NCBI GenBank assembly: GCA_945868505.1
Contig: CAMBLO010000014.1
Span: forward strand, 1-61,116
Source: an uncultured Clostridia bacterium
Lineage (GTDB): Bacteria > Bacillota > Clostridia > Lachnospirales > Anaerotignaceae
Length of the DNA stretch: 61,116 nucleotides
Direction: 5' to 3'
This document shows, one piece after another, positions 27,717 through 35,928 of the stretch; position 1 is the first letter of the stretch; each line of letters opens with the position of its first letter. A model generated the notes under the pieces. The model was not told the origin of the DNA. It saw nothing but the letters and a program-made list of their open reading frames with translations, and ran no database searches. The position numbers and the translations under genes were made by a program.

Positions 27717-28427
27717 ATGAGCTTGAAAGAAAAATTCATATTCAACTTCATTCAGGATGATCGTTGGAGATATATTGCAGACGGTCTGGCAGTTACCTTG
27801 AAAGTCACATTTTTTGCAGTGCTGCTGGGTATCGTTCTGGGTATCATCATCGCCATCATCCGCTCTACTTATGATAAAAACGGCAGCTCTATGCGGGGCT
27901 TCAGCAAATTCATCCTTTCTGTGCTGAACCTGCTCTGCAAAATCTATTTGACTGTTATCCGTGGTACACCCGTTGTTGTACAGTTGATGATCATGTATTT
28001 TGTCATTCTGGTATCGTCCAATAATCAGGTTCTTGTAGCAGTATTGGCCTTTGGTCTGAACTCTGGTGCGTATGTTGCAGAAATCTTCCGCAGCGGCATC
28101 ATGTCCATCGACCAGGGGCAGTTTGAAGCGGGCCGCAGCTTGGGCTTCAATTTCGTGCAGACCATGCGGTATATCATCATTCCCCAGGCATTCAAAAACG
28201 TGCTGCCTGCATTGGCAAATGAATTTATCGTGCTGCTGAAGGAAACATCTGTTGCAGGCTATGTTGGTCTGCAGGATCTGACAAAGGGCGGCGACATTAT
28301 CCGCAGCCGTACTTATGATGCATTTATGCCCCTGATCGGCGTTGCTATTATCTATCTGGTAATGGTAATGTTCTTCACATATCTGGTGGGTATCCTTGAA
28401 AGGAGGTTGAGAAACAGTGAACGCTAA
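27717..28427 (+). CDS. Amino-acid ABC transporter permease
   Basis: The 236-residue permease (HisM/GlnP type) has five membrane helices, the motif [19 protein letters not shown] and the EAA loop [23 protein letters not shown]. The ATG at 27717 is 10 nt after AGGAGG; the ATG at 27708 is too close to the ribosome site. Confidence 0.92.
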   Translation: MSLKEKFIFNFIQDDRWRYIADGLAVTLKVTFFAVLLGIVLGIIIAIIRSTYDKNGSSMRGFSKFILSVLNLLCKIYLTVIRGTPVVVQLMIMYFVILVSSNNQVLVAVLAFGLNSGAYVAEIFRSGIMSIDQGQFEAGRSLGFNFVQTMRYIIIPQAFKNVLPALANEFIVLLKETSVAGYVGLQDLTKGGDIIRSRTYDAFMPLIGVAIIYLVMVMFFTYLVGILERRLRNSER

Positions 28428-29163
28428 TGAAACTTTGATTAAAGTGGAAAATTTACAGAAATATTATAACGGCGGTGCCATCAAAGCCCTGGACGGGATC
28501 AATACAGAAATCAAACAGGGCGAGGTTGTCGTTGTCATCGGCCCTTCCGGCTCCGGTAAATCTACGTTCCTGCGTTGCCTGAACCTGCTGGAAGTGCCCA
28601 CAGGCGGCAGCATTTTCTTTGAAGGCACAGACATCACCGATGAAAAAACAAACATCAATGTCCATCGTCAGAAAATGGGTATGGTGTTCCAGCATTTTAA
28701 TCTTTTCCCCCACATGACTATACTGAAAAATATGATTATCGCGCCCATGAAGCTGCGGAAAAAAAGCGAAGCAGAAGCCACAGCAATGGCAATGGAACTG
28801 CTGAAACGGGTTGGTCTGGAAGACAGAGCCAATGCATATCCTTCTCAGCTTTCCGGTGGTCAGAAACAGCGTATCGCCATCGTTCGTGCTCTGTGCATGG
28901 AACCCGAAGTGATGCTGTTCGACGAACCTACTTCCGCCCTCGACCCTGAGATGGTTGGTGAAGTACTGGAAGTAATGAAGCAGCTGGCCCATGATAACAT
29001 GACAATGGTGGTTGTAACCCACGAAATGGGCTTTGCAAAGGAAGTTGGCACCCGTGTGATGTTTATGGCGGATGGTAAACAGGTAGAAGAGGGGACTCCT
29101 GCAGAGATTTTCGAAAATCCTAAGAGCGACCGTCTGAAACAGTTCCTGGCAAAGGTATTGTAA
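28417..29163 (+). CDS. Amino-acid ABC transporter ATP-binding protein
   Basis: The 248-residue ATPase of GlnQ/HisP type has Walker [20 protein letters not shown], signature LSGGQKQR, Walker [13 protein letters not shown] and [12 protein letters not shown] start at 28417, after AAGGAGG, overlaps the permease gene by 11 nt. Confidence 0.94.
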   Translation: MNANETLIKVENLQKYYNGGAIKALDGINTEIKQGEVVVVIGPSGSGKSTFLRCLNLLEVPTGGSIFFEGTDITDEKTNINVHRQKMGMVFQHFNLFPHMTILKNMIIAPMKLRKKSEAEATAMAMELLKRVGLEDRANAYPSQLSGGQKQRIAIVRALCMEPEVMLFDEPTSALDPEMVGEVLEVMKQLAHDNMTMVVVTHEMGFAKEVGTRVMFMADGKQVEEGTPAEIFENPKSDRLKQFLAKVL

Positions 29164-29174
29164 TGTAAAAATAA

Positions 29175-29222
29175 AAGTGAAAGAGAATCTGTGAATCTTA
29201 AGATTTTCTTTCACTTTTTTTA
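29175..29222 (+). terminator. Terminator after the amino-acid transporter operon
   Basis: AAAGTGAAAGA-AATCT pairs with AGATT-TCTTTCACTTT, ending in a long T-run. Confidence 0.85.
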
Positions 29223-29287
29223 TTTTGTTGAACAGAAAGGGGCCACCTGATACAATGAAAAAAAGACAGAGAAAATGAGGTGATTGA

Positions 29288-29737
29288 ATGAACCCGTTTT
29301 ATATTTTGATTTTCATACTGCTTTTAGCAGGTGTGGGAGTGGGTTTTCTGGCTGCCTGGGCGAAAAGGAACAATCGTGTCGGCGTAATAAAGGTGATTCT
29401 CTGGGGGTTTGTGATTTTTTTCGGATGCTTCTATTTTCCTCTTTGGAGCGACTATTCTCCGTTGAAAGGGCTCGAATTAGCCTTGTTTGTTCTTGTATAT
29501 TGTGAGATAGGAAAAGCGGTATTCCATTTTTATAAGAAGGAAGAGTGGAAAAAGGTTTGCCTGTTATCCGTTGGTATGACGCTTTTGGGAATGGTTTGCA
29601 GATATTTTCTGGAATATGGAGAGGTATCCAATACGTATAACTTTACCCCTGAAAATATTATATTTTACGCCGTTATGGCACCTCTGCTTATTCTGTTTAA
29701 TTATTTTTTGCAAAATAAATATTCTGGAAAAAAATGA
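29288..29737 (+). CDS. Small polytopic membrane protein, unknown
   Basis: The 149-residue protein has about five hydrophobic segments (residues 4-23, 33-50, 60-80, 88-105, 120-140) and short charged loops. GAGGTGATTG precedes the ATG. It is monocistronic, between two terminators. No family recognised. Confidence 0.65.
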   Translation: MNPFYILIFILLLAGVGVGFLAAWAKRNNRVGVIKVILWGFVIFFGCFYFPLWSDYSPLKGLELALFVLVYCEIGKAVFHFYKKEEWKKVCLLSVGMTLLGMVCRYFLEYGEVSNTYNFTPENIIFYAVMAPLLILFNYFLQNKYSGKK

Positions 29738-29742
29738 GACAA

Positions 29743-29772
29743 GCCCTGAACAAAATGTTCAGGGCATATTTT
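29743..29772 (+). terminator. Terminator
   Basis: GCCCTGAACA pairs with TGTTCAGGGC, followed by ATATTTTTT. It may also serve the convergent DUF523 gene. Confidence 0.85.
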
Positions 29773-29786
29773 TTAAACGATTCGAT

Positions 29787-30212
29787 TTATTTTTCAGGAA
29801 TTTCAGTTGCATCCATCATAGGGATGCCTGCCTCCGCCAGAGCTTGGGCAAACATACCCTTGCCGTCGATAAGGGTTTTGGTGAATGTGCCGTCATAGAT
29901 TTGTTTGCAGCCACAGGAAGGGCTGCGGGGCTGGAGGATAGCAAGGTCAATCGTTTCCCCCGCTAGTTTTTCCATTGTTTTTTCCACACCCTTGCGGAAA
30001 AATTCCGTTACATTTTCTCCATTGGCGTTGATGGCTTTGCCATCCCGCAATTCCACTGGAATTCTGGGAATGGGCAGACCACCCGTTACTTCCGGGCAGA
30101 CGGGAATGACTTCATGCCCCTTGATGTAATCCAGAACAGCTTGGCTGCGGTTGTTGCCGCCGTTGTATTTGCAATTATGCCCCAAAAGGCACGCGCTGAC
30201 TGCGATTTTCAC
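29787..30212 (-). CDS. DUF523 family protein (YbbK-like)
   Basis: The 141-residue protein has the family motifs VSACLLGHNCKYNGG, VCPEVTGGLPIPR and QPRSPSCGCKQIYDG. The conserved cysteines suggest metal or cluster binding, but no function is established. It is the second gene after the CAT-like gene on this strand, 12 nt downstream of it. Confidence 0.88.
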   Translation of the reverse strand: MKIAVSACLLGHNCKYNGGNNRSQAVLDYIKGHEVIPVCPEVTGGLPIPRIPVELRDGKAINANGENVTEFFRKGVEKTMEKLAGETIDLAILQPRSPSCGCKQIYDGTFTKTLIDGKGMFAQALAEAGIPMMDATEIPEK

Positions 30213-30224
30213 AAAAACGCCTCC

Positions 30225-30875
30225 TTAAAATGTATCCAAAGCATCCTGTAGGCTGTTGAAAAACACGGATAAGTGATATCCGTCCATTACAGCATGGCTG
30301 ATGGTCAGGGTAAGGGGCAGGGTGGTTTTGCCCTTTTCTTCTGTATATTTCCCGAAGGTGATAATAGGGAAAAGATTGGGCATACCGCCATAATTGACGG
30401 GGCAATAGGCTTCATAGCTAAGCCAAGGCACACAGGAGATACAGAAAAAGTTTTTCGGCTGTCCTTCTTTTATCTTGATGCCCTTTTTATCCTGATAGGT
30501 TTCCCCATCTGTCAGTATGTTATGGTAGAAAGTATCAAAATCAGCATCATATTGGCTCCAAACATCGGAGAAGGTTTTGTCATCCTCATGGAAGATGGTG
30601 AAATTGGGGTTCAGGTAGGAATAATACCCGGGGTTTCCGTTTTCATCCACATTGGTACACATTTCCGGCATAGTGGCAATGACCTGCCCTGTCATGGCTG
30701 CAAAGGCGGGGAAGAACCGCAGCTCCCGTTTCTTTGTCTCCTCCAGAAAATGGGACACATCCAGTCGCACAGTGATACTGTTGACGGATTTGACAAAGCC
30801 TTTGGTATAATATTCAAAATGGCTGCTGCGGGGCCAAGTGTTTTTATCGTATAACGTAAAAGTCGCTTCTTTCAT
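30225..30875 (-). CDS. Chloramphenicol acetyltransferase-like protein
   Basis: The 216-residue product matches the CatA fold: N-terminal TWPRSSHFEYYTK, FPAFAAMTGQVI, FFCISCVPWLSYEAY and the catalytic region ISHAVMDGYHLSVFF, in which His194 (HxxxDG) would be the active base. True CatA has HHAVCDG. Here the first His is Ser, and other positions differ, so it may be a relative acting on another acyl acceptor. No resistance phenotype should be assumed. Confidence 0.82.
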   Translation of the reverse strand: MKEATFTLYDKNTWPRSSHFEYYTKGFVKSVNSITVRLDVSHFLEETKKRELRFFPAFAAMTGQVIATMPEMCTNVDENGNPGYYSYLNPNFTIFHEDDKTFSDVWSQYDADFDTFYHNILTDGETYQDKKGIKIKEGQPKNFFCISCVPWLSYEAYCPVNYGGMPNLFPIITFGKYTEEKGKTTLPLTLTISHAVMDGYHLSVFFNSLQDALDTF

Positions 30876-30922
30876 GGGAATCCTCTCTTTCTGTTTTTAT
30901 GCGCTATGCTTTAATTATAACA

Positions 30923-30948
30923 CAAAAGCCCCTTTTCAGGGGCTTTTT
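30923..30948 (-). terminator. Terminator of the stalk-domain gene
   Basis: AAAAGCCCC pairs with GGGGCTTTT around a short loop, just past the stop of the minus-strand gene at 30955. Confidence 0.8.
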
Positions 30949-30954
30949 CTGTCA

Positions 30955-32082
30955 TCAATATGTCAGTGTAACGGTTTTTGTTGCGGGATCCCAATCCATC
31001 TGGGAAACATCGATTTCCATAATGCTCATCCAGTCTCTCAGGGAAACGAACAATCTGCCATTCTTTGTTTCAGCAGGAGTGTGCAGTTTCACCTGCTCTG
31101 TTACCTTTGTATAAGTAGTTTCGCCGGGCTTGATGCTCACCAGCTTGTTGTTTACAAAAGTATGTGCGCTCTTTGTGCCGTTGTTCCAATTTACCTTCTG
31201 TTCGGGATTGGAAACCTCCAACAGTGCCCGCAGGGGCAGCATGGTATAGCCGTCCTTGTTCAGGTAAGGAGCCACATCGGCTGTGTAGGAAACTTCGCCG
31301 TTTTTGAGAATATCAGCACTGCCTACAACGATCTTGTATTCGTTCTGCTTCTGGGAGTCCTCGGGTTTTTCAGGAGAAACAGGGGGTTCTTCCTTTTCCG
31401 GCGCCTTTACGGTTTCCTTAGCCACCAGATTGATATAATCCTTATCCCAATCATCCTCTACTTCTGCATAATCCAGCCAGTTTGGAGAGGTCTCCACGCT
31501 GGATTTCTTTGTCAGGAGGATGTTGCGGTCTTTATGGTCTTTTTGGTTGAAGATAAGCTTTGCATCATCCTTGATGCTGATAAGGGGGTTTTTGCCTTTG
31601 GCATTATTCAGATAGATGATATAGCCTTTGGATTCAACGGTAATCTCAACCTCATCGTCAATGAGCAGGGGGCCTTTTTCCACATAAATGGCATTTGCAC
31701 CATAGCTATCCAAAGAAAGGGTCAGCTTGCCGTCACCATAGAAATTGACCTCCCCTTCGCAATAGAAAGCATCGCAATGGTAGGACTTTGTTTCCAGTAG
31801 GTTATTATCCCCTTCAATCTCTACATAGCTTTCATCGGGCAGATAGATGGCAGCGGAATCCTCAAGCTTGCCGGAAGGCACGGAATAGCGGAAGTCCTTT
31901 AGTGTCAATGTCTGACCGTTGGCATCCCAATACCAGCCAGGGCCGTCCTTATCTTCATTCACATTGCGGAAATCCATGGGTGTGGTCAGTTCAGTAATAG
32001 ACTCCTCTGCCAGAGCTGTGGCAGGGTAAAGCCCCACAAGAATGGCGGCAGAAAGCACACCACAGAGAATTCTTTTTTTCAT
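30955..32082 (-). CDS. Secreted protein with carbohydrate-binding-like and stalk domains
   Basis: The 375-residue exported protein has a signal peptide (MKKRILCGVLSAAILVGLYP, cleaved near ALAEE). The middle part (about 30-220) has short repeated beta strands (YVEIEGDNNLLETKSYHC, VNFYGDGKLTLSL), as in right-handed beta-helix or DUF4353-like carbohydrate-binding modules. A Pro/Glu linker leads to a C-terminal copper-amine-oxidase-N/stalk domain (MLPLRALLEV, VSLRDWMSIM, WDPATKTVTLTY). It is probably a wall-associated protein. The ATG at 32082 is 8 nt after AAAGGAGG; the ATG at 32088 is too close to it. Confidence 0.78.
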   Translation of the reverse strand: MKKRILCGVLSAAILVGLYPATALAEESITELTTPMDFRNVNEDKDGPGWYWDANGQTLTLKDFRYSVPSGKLEDSAAIYLPDESYVEIEGDNNLLETKSYHCDAFYCEGEVNFYGDGKLTLSLDSYGANAIYVEKGPLLIDDEVEITVESKGYIIYLNNAKGKNPLISIKDDAKLIFNQKDHKDRNILLTKKSSVETSPNWLDYAEVEDDWDKDYINLVAKETVKAPEKEEPPVSPEKPEDSQKQNEYKIVVGSADILKNGEVSYTADVAPYLNKDGYTMLPLRALLEVSNPEQKVNWNNGTKSAHTFVNNKLVSIKPGETTYTKVTEQVKLHTPAETKNGRLFVSLRDWMSIMEIDVSQMDWDPATKTVTLTY

Positions 32083-32246
32083 AAACATTCCTCCTTTGAA
32101 ATACAGTTCATCTATTTTATGATACCATACCTGACAGAAAAAACCAATATGGCAGGCCGTAAGATTCTTTTAATATTTTTTTGACGGGGAAAATATGGAT
32201 TTGTTCCAAAGGGGAAAAAGGCGTGGTACATTTCAGGAAAGTATAG

Positions 32247-32252
32247 TATAAT
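32247..32252 (+). promoter_or_regulatory. Candidate -10 box for the yhaM operon
   Basis: A TATAAT box lies about 80 nt before yhaM; the -35 region (TGGTAC at 32224) is weak. Confidence 0.4.
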
Positions 32253-32333
32253 GAAATGTAATGTAATGTTAAATGAAGCTGTATATGCAATGAGCGGAAA
32301 TCAATGCCGAAAAAATAGAAACGGAGGACTGGC

Positions 32334-33278
32334 ATGAGATATATTAACGAATTGAAGGAAGGGGAAAATGTCATCGAGCATTACCTCTGCAAATCCAGAA
32401 CAAGCATGAAATCCCGCAACGGGAAAACCTATCTTTCTTTGAAATTGCAGGATAAAACGGGCATCGTGGATGCGAAGGTCTGGGATATGAATAAGGATAT
32501 CCAGAGCTTTCAGGAAAATGATTTTATCAAGATTGATGCCTTTGTCACCACATTTAATAATGAGCTGCAGCTGAATGTAAAACGTATCCGCCGCAGTCGG
32601 GAAGGGGAATATGACCCTGCGGATTTCATCCCCAGTACAGATAAAAATATCGACGAGATGTTTAACCAGCTTTTGAGCTATATTAAAACCATCCAGAGCC
32701 CTTATATCAAAAAGCTGCTGGAGGAGATTTTTCTGAAGCATCCCGTCATCAGTAAGGATTTTAAATACCATTCTGCCGCAAAGACCATGCACCATAGTTT
32801 CCGCGGCGGTCTGGTGGAGCATACCCTGTCTGTGACCCAGATTTGCGATTTTATGGCACCCAGATATGAATATGTGGACAGAGATATTCTGGTGGCTTGC
32901 GCCATGCTCCATGATGTGGGTAAAATCATGGAACTGTCCGATTTCCCCGAAAATGATTATACGGACGAAGGGCAGCTTTTGGGGCATATCTTCATGGGGG
33001 CAGAGCTGATTCGGGATACGGCGGCGAAAATCGAAGGCTTCCCCAAGCAACTGGTGACACTGATGATGCACTGTATCCTTTCCCACCATGGGGAACTGGA
33101 ATATGGTTCTCCCAAGGTGCCGGAGACCATCGAAGCATTCATCCTCCATTGTGCGGACAACATGGATGCGAAAACAAAAATGTTTGAAGAAATGATTGGG
33201 GCAGATAATACCCAAGGCAGCTGGGCAGGATATCACCGGATGCTGGCAAGAAATATTCGCAAGAGCGACTATAAGTAA
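32334..33278 (+). CDS. yhaM: 3'-5' exoribonuclease YhaM
   Basis: The 314-residue protein has an N-terminal OB-fold nucleic-acid-binding domain (KTYLSLKLQDKTGIVDAKVWD, residues about 15-90) and a C-terminal HD nuclease domain. The metal ligands are in HHSFRGGLVEHT, LHDVGK, HH(GE) and HCADNMD. YhaM degrades RNA (and in vitro DNA) from the 3' end. It heads an operon with the split Cas4-like genes and rlmD. Confidence 0.93.
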   Translation: MRYINELKEGENVIEHYLCKSRTSMKSRNGKTYLSLKLQDKTGIVDAKVWDMNKDIQSFQENDFIKIDAFVTTFNNELQLNVKRIRRSREGEYDPADFIPSTDKNIDEMFNQLLSYIKTIQSPYIKKLLEEIFLKHPVISKDFKYHSAAKTMHHSFRGGLVEHTLSVTQICDFMAPRYEYVDRDILVACAMLHDVGKIMELSDFPENDYTDEGQLLGHIFMGAELIRDTAAKIEGFPKQLVTLMMHCILSHHGELEYGSPKVPETIEAFILHCADNMDAKTKMFEEMIGADNTQGSWAGYHRMLARNIRKSDYK

Positions 33279-33289
33279 GAGGCACGAAA

Positions 33290-33586
33290 ATGGAACGAAA
33301 AACGTTATCCGCCCATGAAATCAGCAAATTCGATTATTGCCCGTATCAGTGGTATTATGAACGGCTGTATGGTAGGAAGGAGCTGCGCCGCCTTTATACA
33401 GAACGAAATGAAAGACTGCATTTGGAGGACAGCCTTGCCAGTAGATTTTGGAAAGGAGAAGAATATCACCGCAGAAGCTATCGTTTGCTGAAGCTGAAAA
33501 GAACCCTTTGGAAAGTGGCAGTGCTGCTGTTCGCGGGGGCGGCTGCTGCGGGATATTTGTGGATGAAGCATGGCGGAATGGTTTAA
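33290..33586 (+). CDS. N-terminal half of a split, membrane-anchored Cas4-like protein
   Basis: The 98-residue product begins with a Cas4-type opening, ISKFDYCPYQWYYERLYG, whose Cys17 would be the first Fe-S ligand. It continues with a GxxxH motif (GEEYH, 56-60). A basic stretch then leads into one membrane helix (about 74-92), after which the frame ends. The rest of the Cas4 core is in the next ORF, which overlaps by 17 nt in another frame. Positive residues before the helix put the N-terminal part in the cytoplasm. The two may be separate subunits, a programmed or mutational frameshift, or a sequencing slip. Family assignment is by motif only. Confidence 0.7.
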   Translation: MERKTLSAHEISKFDYCPYQWYYERLYGRKELRRLYTERNERLHLEDSLASRFWKGEEYHRRSYRLLKLKRTLWKVAVLLFAGAAAAGYLWMKHGGMV

Positions 33587-34187
33587 GAGTTTTTGGGGCA
33601 GCCTTGGAGCGGCAGACTGTATGATTGTAGCTATCATCCTCCTGTTGGTGGTGCTTCTGCTGGTGAAGCATGGCAGACCAAGTATCCGTAAACTGACCGC
33701 AAGGGACGATGTGCGGGGCTATGCTCTGATTTATGCTGACCAAAAGAAGGGCGGAAAAGGCGAAGAAGATTTTGGCAAATTACTCTATTCTGCAAAATAT
33801 GAGCTGCAGGGCAAACCGGATTATGTTTTCCGCAGCCGACTGGGCGGAAAAATTGTGCCGGTGGAACTGAAAAGCGGCAGCATCGGTGAGGAGGATGCCC
33901 CTCATCATGGTGACTTTTTGCAGTTAGGTGCATATTTTCTGATTCTGGAGGATGTTTATGGCAAAAAGCCTCCTTTTGGGCGCATTGTCTATCAGGATTA
34001 TATGTTTGAAATCAAAAATACGCAGAAGGTGCGGAATGAAGTGCTGGGAACCATGAAGGAAATGCGGGAAATGCTACAATACGGCGTAGGAAAGCCGAAA
34101 AACAGCTTTGCCCATTGTCGTCCCTGTGTCTGCAATGGTACAGTATGTCCCTTTTCTGAAACAGAAATAGAAGGAGAAAAAGAATGA
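33570..34187 (+). CDS. C-terminal half of a split, membrane-anchored Cas4-like PD-(D/E)XK nuclease
   Basis: The 205-residue product starts with a membrane helix (about 17-33) and then carries the nuclease core: Asp84 in GKPDYVF, Glu99-x-Lys101 in VELKSG and QLGAY (118-122), the Cas4/RecB Q-motif. It ends with the cysteine cluster CRPCVCNGTVCP (183-194), matching the three C-terminal Fe-S ligands of Cas4. Basic residues after the helix place this domain in the cytoplasm too. The partner ORF upstream supplies the first Cys and the GxxxH motif. The last 4 nt overlap rlmD. No CRISPR array or other cas gene is present. Confidence 0.75.
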   Translation: MAEWFKSFWGSLGAADCMIVAIILLLVVLLLVKHGRPSIRKLTARDDVRGYALIYADQKKGGKGEEDFGKLLYSAKYELQGKPDYVFRSRLGGKIVPVELKSGSIGEEDAPHHGDFLQLGAYFLILEDVYGKKPPFGRIVYQDYMFEIKNTQKVRNEVLGTMKEMREMLQYGVGKPKNSFAHCRPCVCNGTVCPFSETEIEGEKE

Positions 34188-35863
34188 ATATTCCCGTAGA
34201 AAAAAATAAAATTTACGAGATGAAAATAGATGCTCTGGGAAGCAATGGCGAAGGCATCGGTCGTATCGATGGCTTTACGGTCTTTGTGGAAGGTGCTTTG
34301 CCCGGAGAAAAAATCAAGGTTCTGATTGTAAAGGTCAAAAAAAACTATGGCTATGGCAAGCTGATGGAGATTTTGGAGGTCTCCCCTGAACGTAGAGAGC
34401 CTCTTTGTCCTGTGGCGAAGCAGTGTGGCGGCTGCCAGCTGCAGCATTTGTCCTATGAAGCAGAGTTGGCTTATAAAACGAGAAAGGTGCAGGACGATTT
34501 GGAACGCATCGCCGGTATCAAGGGTGTGGAGGTGAAACCCGCCATCGGTATGACCGACCCTTGGCGTTACCGCAATAAAGCCCAATTCCCCGTAAGGCAG
34601 GGTAAGGATGGCTGTGCCATCGGGTTTTACGCAAAGCGCAGCCATCGCATCGTAGATACAGAGAAATGCTTTCTGCAAAATGAATGTAATGATGAGATTA
34701 TCAGCATTGTGCGTGCATTTTTGAATGAATTTCAGATTCCTCTTTATGATGAGGAAAAGCATAAGGGCTTGGTACGCCATATTTTGACCCGTATCGGTAG
34801 AAACAGCGGCGAGATTATGGTCTGTATCGTTGCAAATGGAAAAAAACTACCCCATAGCGATATTTTGGTAGAACGCTTGAAAGAGGTAGAAGGCGTTGTT
34901 TCCATCGTTTTGAATGTGAATAAAGAAAAAACTAATGTGATTTTGGGAAATAAAGTTATTACCCTTTGGGGAAAGAATGCGATTATAGATTCCATTGACG
35001 GCATTGAATTTGAAATTTCCCCCTTGTCTTTCTATCAGGTGAATCCGGTGCAGACAGAAGTGCTGTATGGCAAAGCGGTAAAGTTGGCCGATTTGCAAGG
35101 GGATGAAACAGTCCTTGACCTGTATTGCGGCATCGGTACCATTTCTTTGTTCTTTGCCAGAAAAGCAAAAAAGGTCTTTGGCGTGGAAATTGTTCCCGAA
35201 GCCATTGTCGATGCCAAGAAGAATGCGGAAAGAAACGGTATTACTAATGCGGAATTTGCCGTAGGCGCAGCTGAGGAAGTGATTCCCAGATTATACGAAG
35301 AAGAAGGCATCTCGGCGGATATCGTTGTGGTGGATCCTCCCAGAAAGGGCTGTGATGAAAAGTTGCTGGAAACGATCCTGCAGATCAGCCCCAAGAAGAT
35401 TGTGTATGTTTCCTGTAACCCTGCTACCTGGGCAAGAGATTTGGCAGCACTGAAAGAGGGCGGTTACGAAGTGAAGGAAGTGCAGCCTGTGGATCAATTC
35501 CCCCATAGTGTTCATGTGGAGACGGTTGTACTGCTTTCCCACAAAAAGCCAGACGGACATATCAACGTAAAAGTTGAGTTTGGCGAAGGTGAGGGAAAAG
35601 TTCCGCTTGATAGTATCGCTAAAAGAGCCGAAGAGTACAAGCCCAAGGAACGAGTGACCTACAAAATGATAAAGGAGTACATAGAAGCTAAATACGGCTT
35701 CAAAGTACATACCGCATATATCGCAGAGGTAAAGAGAGATTTAGGCTTGCCGATGTATGATGCCCCTAATGCGGTAGAAGAATTGAAACAGCCGAGGAAA
35801 CATCCGACAGCGGAGAAAGTGGAAGCAATAAAGGATGCGTTGAAACATTTTGGAATTATTTGA
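34184..35863 (+). CDS. rlmD: 23S rRNA (uracil-C5)-methyltransferase, RlmD-like, with ICE-derived C-terminus
   Basis: The 559-residue protein has a TRAM domain (about 5-65), an Fe-S site CPVAKQCGGCQLQH plus a later Cys, and a SAM methyltransferase domain with DLYCGIGTISLFF, DPPRKGCD and the catalytic YVSCNPATW. It methylates a uracil of 23S rRNA. Native family members end soon after the VETVVLL strand. Here about 100 extra residues follow (VTYKMIKEYIEAKYGFKV, YIAEVKRDLGL), a tail I associate with the end of elements inserted in rumA-type genes. The junction is near 35540. The catalytic domain is intact, so the enzyme may still work. Confidence 0.85.
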   Translation: MNIPVEKNKIYEMKIDALGSNGEGIGRIDGFTVFVEGALPGEKIKVLIVKVKKNYGYGKLMEILEVSPERREPLCPVAKQCGGCQLQHLSYEAELAYKTRKVQDDLERIAGIKGVEVKPAIGMTDPWRYRNKAQFPVRQGKDGCAIGFYAKRSHRIVDTEKCFLQNECNDEIISIVRAFLNEFQIPLYDEEKHKGLVRHILTRIGRNSGEIMVCIVANGKKLPHSDILVERLKEVEGVVSIVLNVNKEKTNVILGNKVITLWGKNAIIDSIDGIEFEISPLSFYQVNPVQTEVLYGKAVKLADLQGDETVLDLYCGIGTISLFFARKAKKVFGVEIVPEAIVDAKKNAERNGITNAEFAVGAAEEVIPRLYEEEGISADIVVVDPPRKGCDEKLLETILQISPKKIVYVSCNPATWARDLAALKEGGYEVKEVQPVDQFPHSVHVETVVLLSHKKPDGHINVKVEFGEGEGKVPLDSIAKRAEEYKPKERVTYKMIKEYIEAKYGFKVHTAYIAEVKRDLGLPMYDAPNAVEELKQPRKHPTAEKVEAIKDALKHFGII

Positions 35864-35869
35864 TTATGT

Positions 35870-35901
35870 AGCCACCTCCTTATCTTGAATAGTAGGTGGC
35901 T
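35870..35901 (+). terminator. Stem-loop at the end of rlmD
   Basis: GCCACCT pairs with AGGTGGC. No clear U-tract follows, so it may be a weak terminator or a structured element near the ICE border. The start GTAGCCACC resembles a hairpin at 37209. Confidence 0.45.
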
Positions 35902-35928
35902 TCGGCATAAGGAGTTGAATATAAACAA

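Noticed and set aside
33290..34187. CRISPR-Cas locus, suggested by the Cas4-like genes
   Set aside because: No repeat-spacer array and no cas1, cas2 or effector gene is present in the window.
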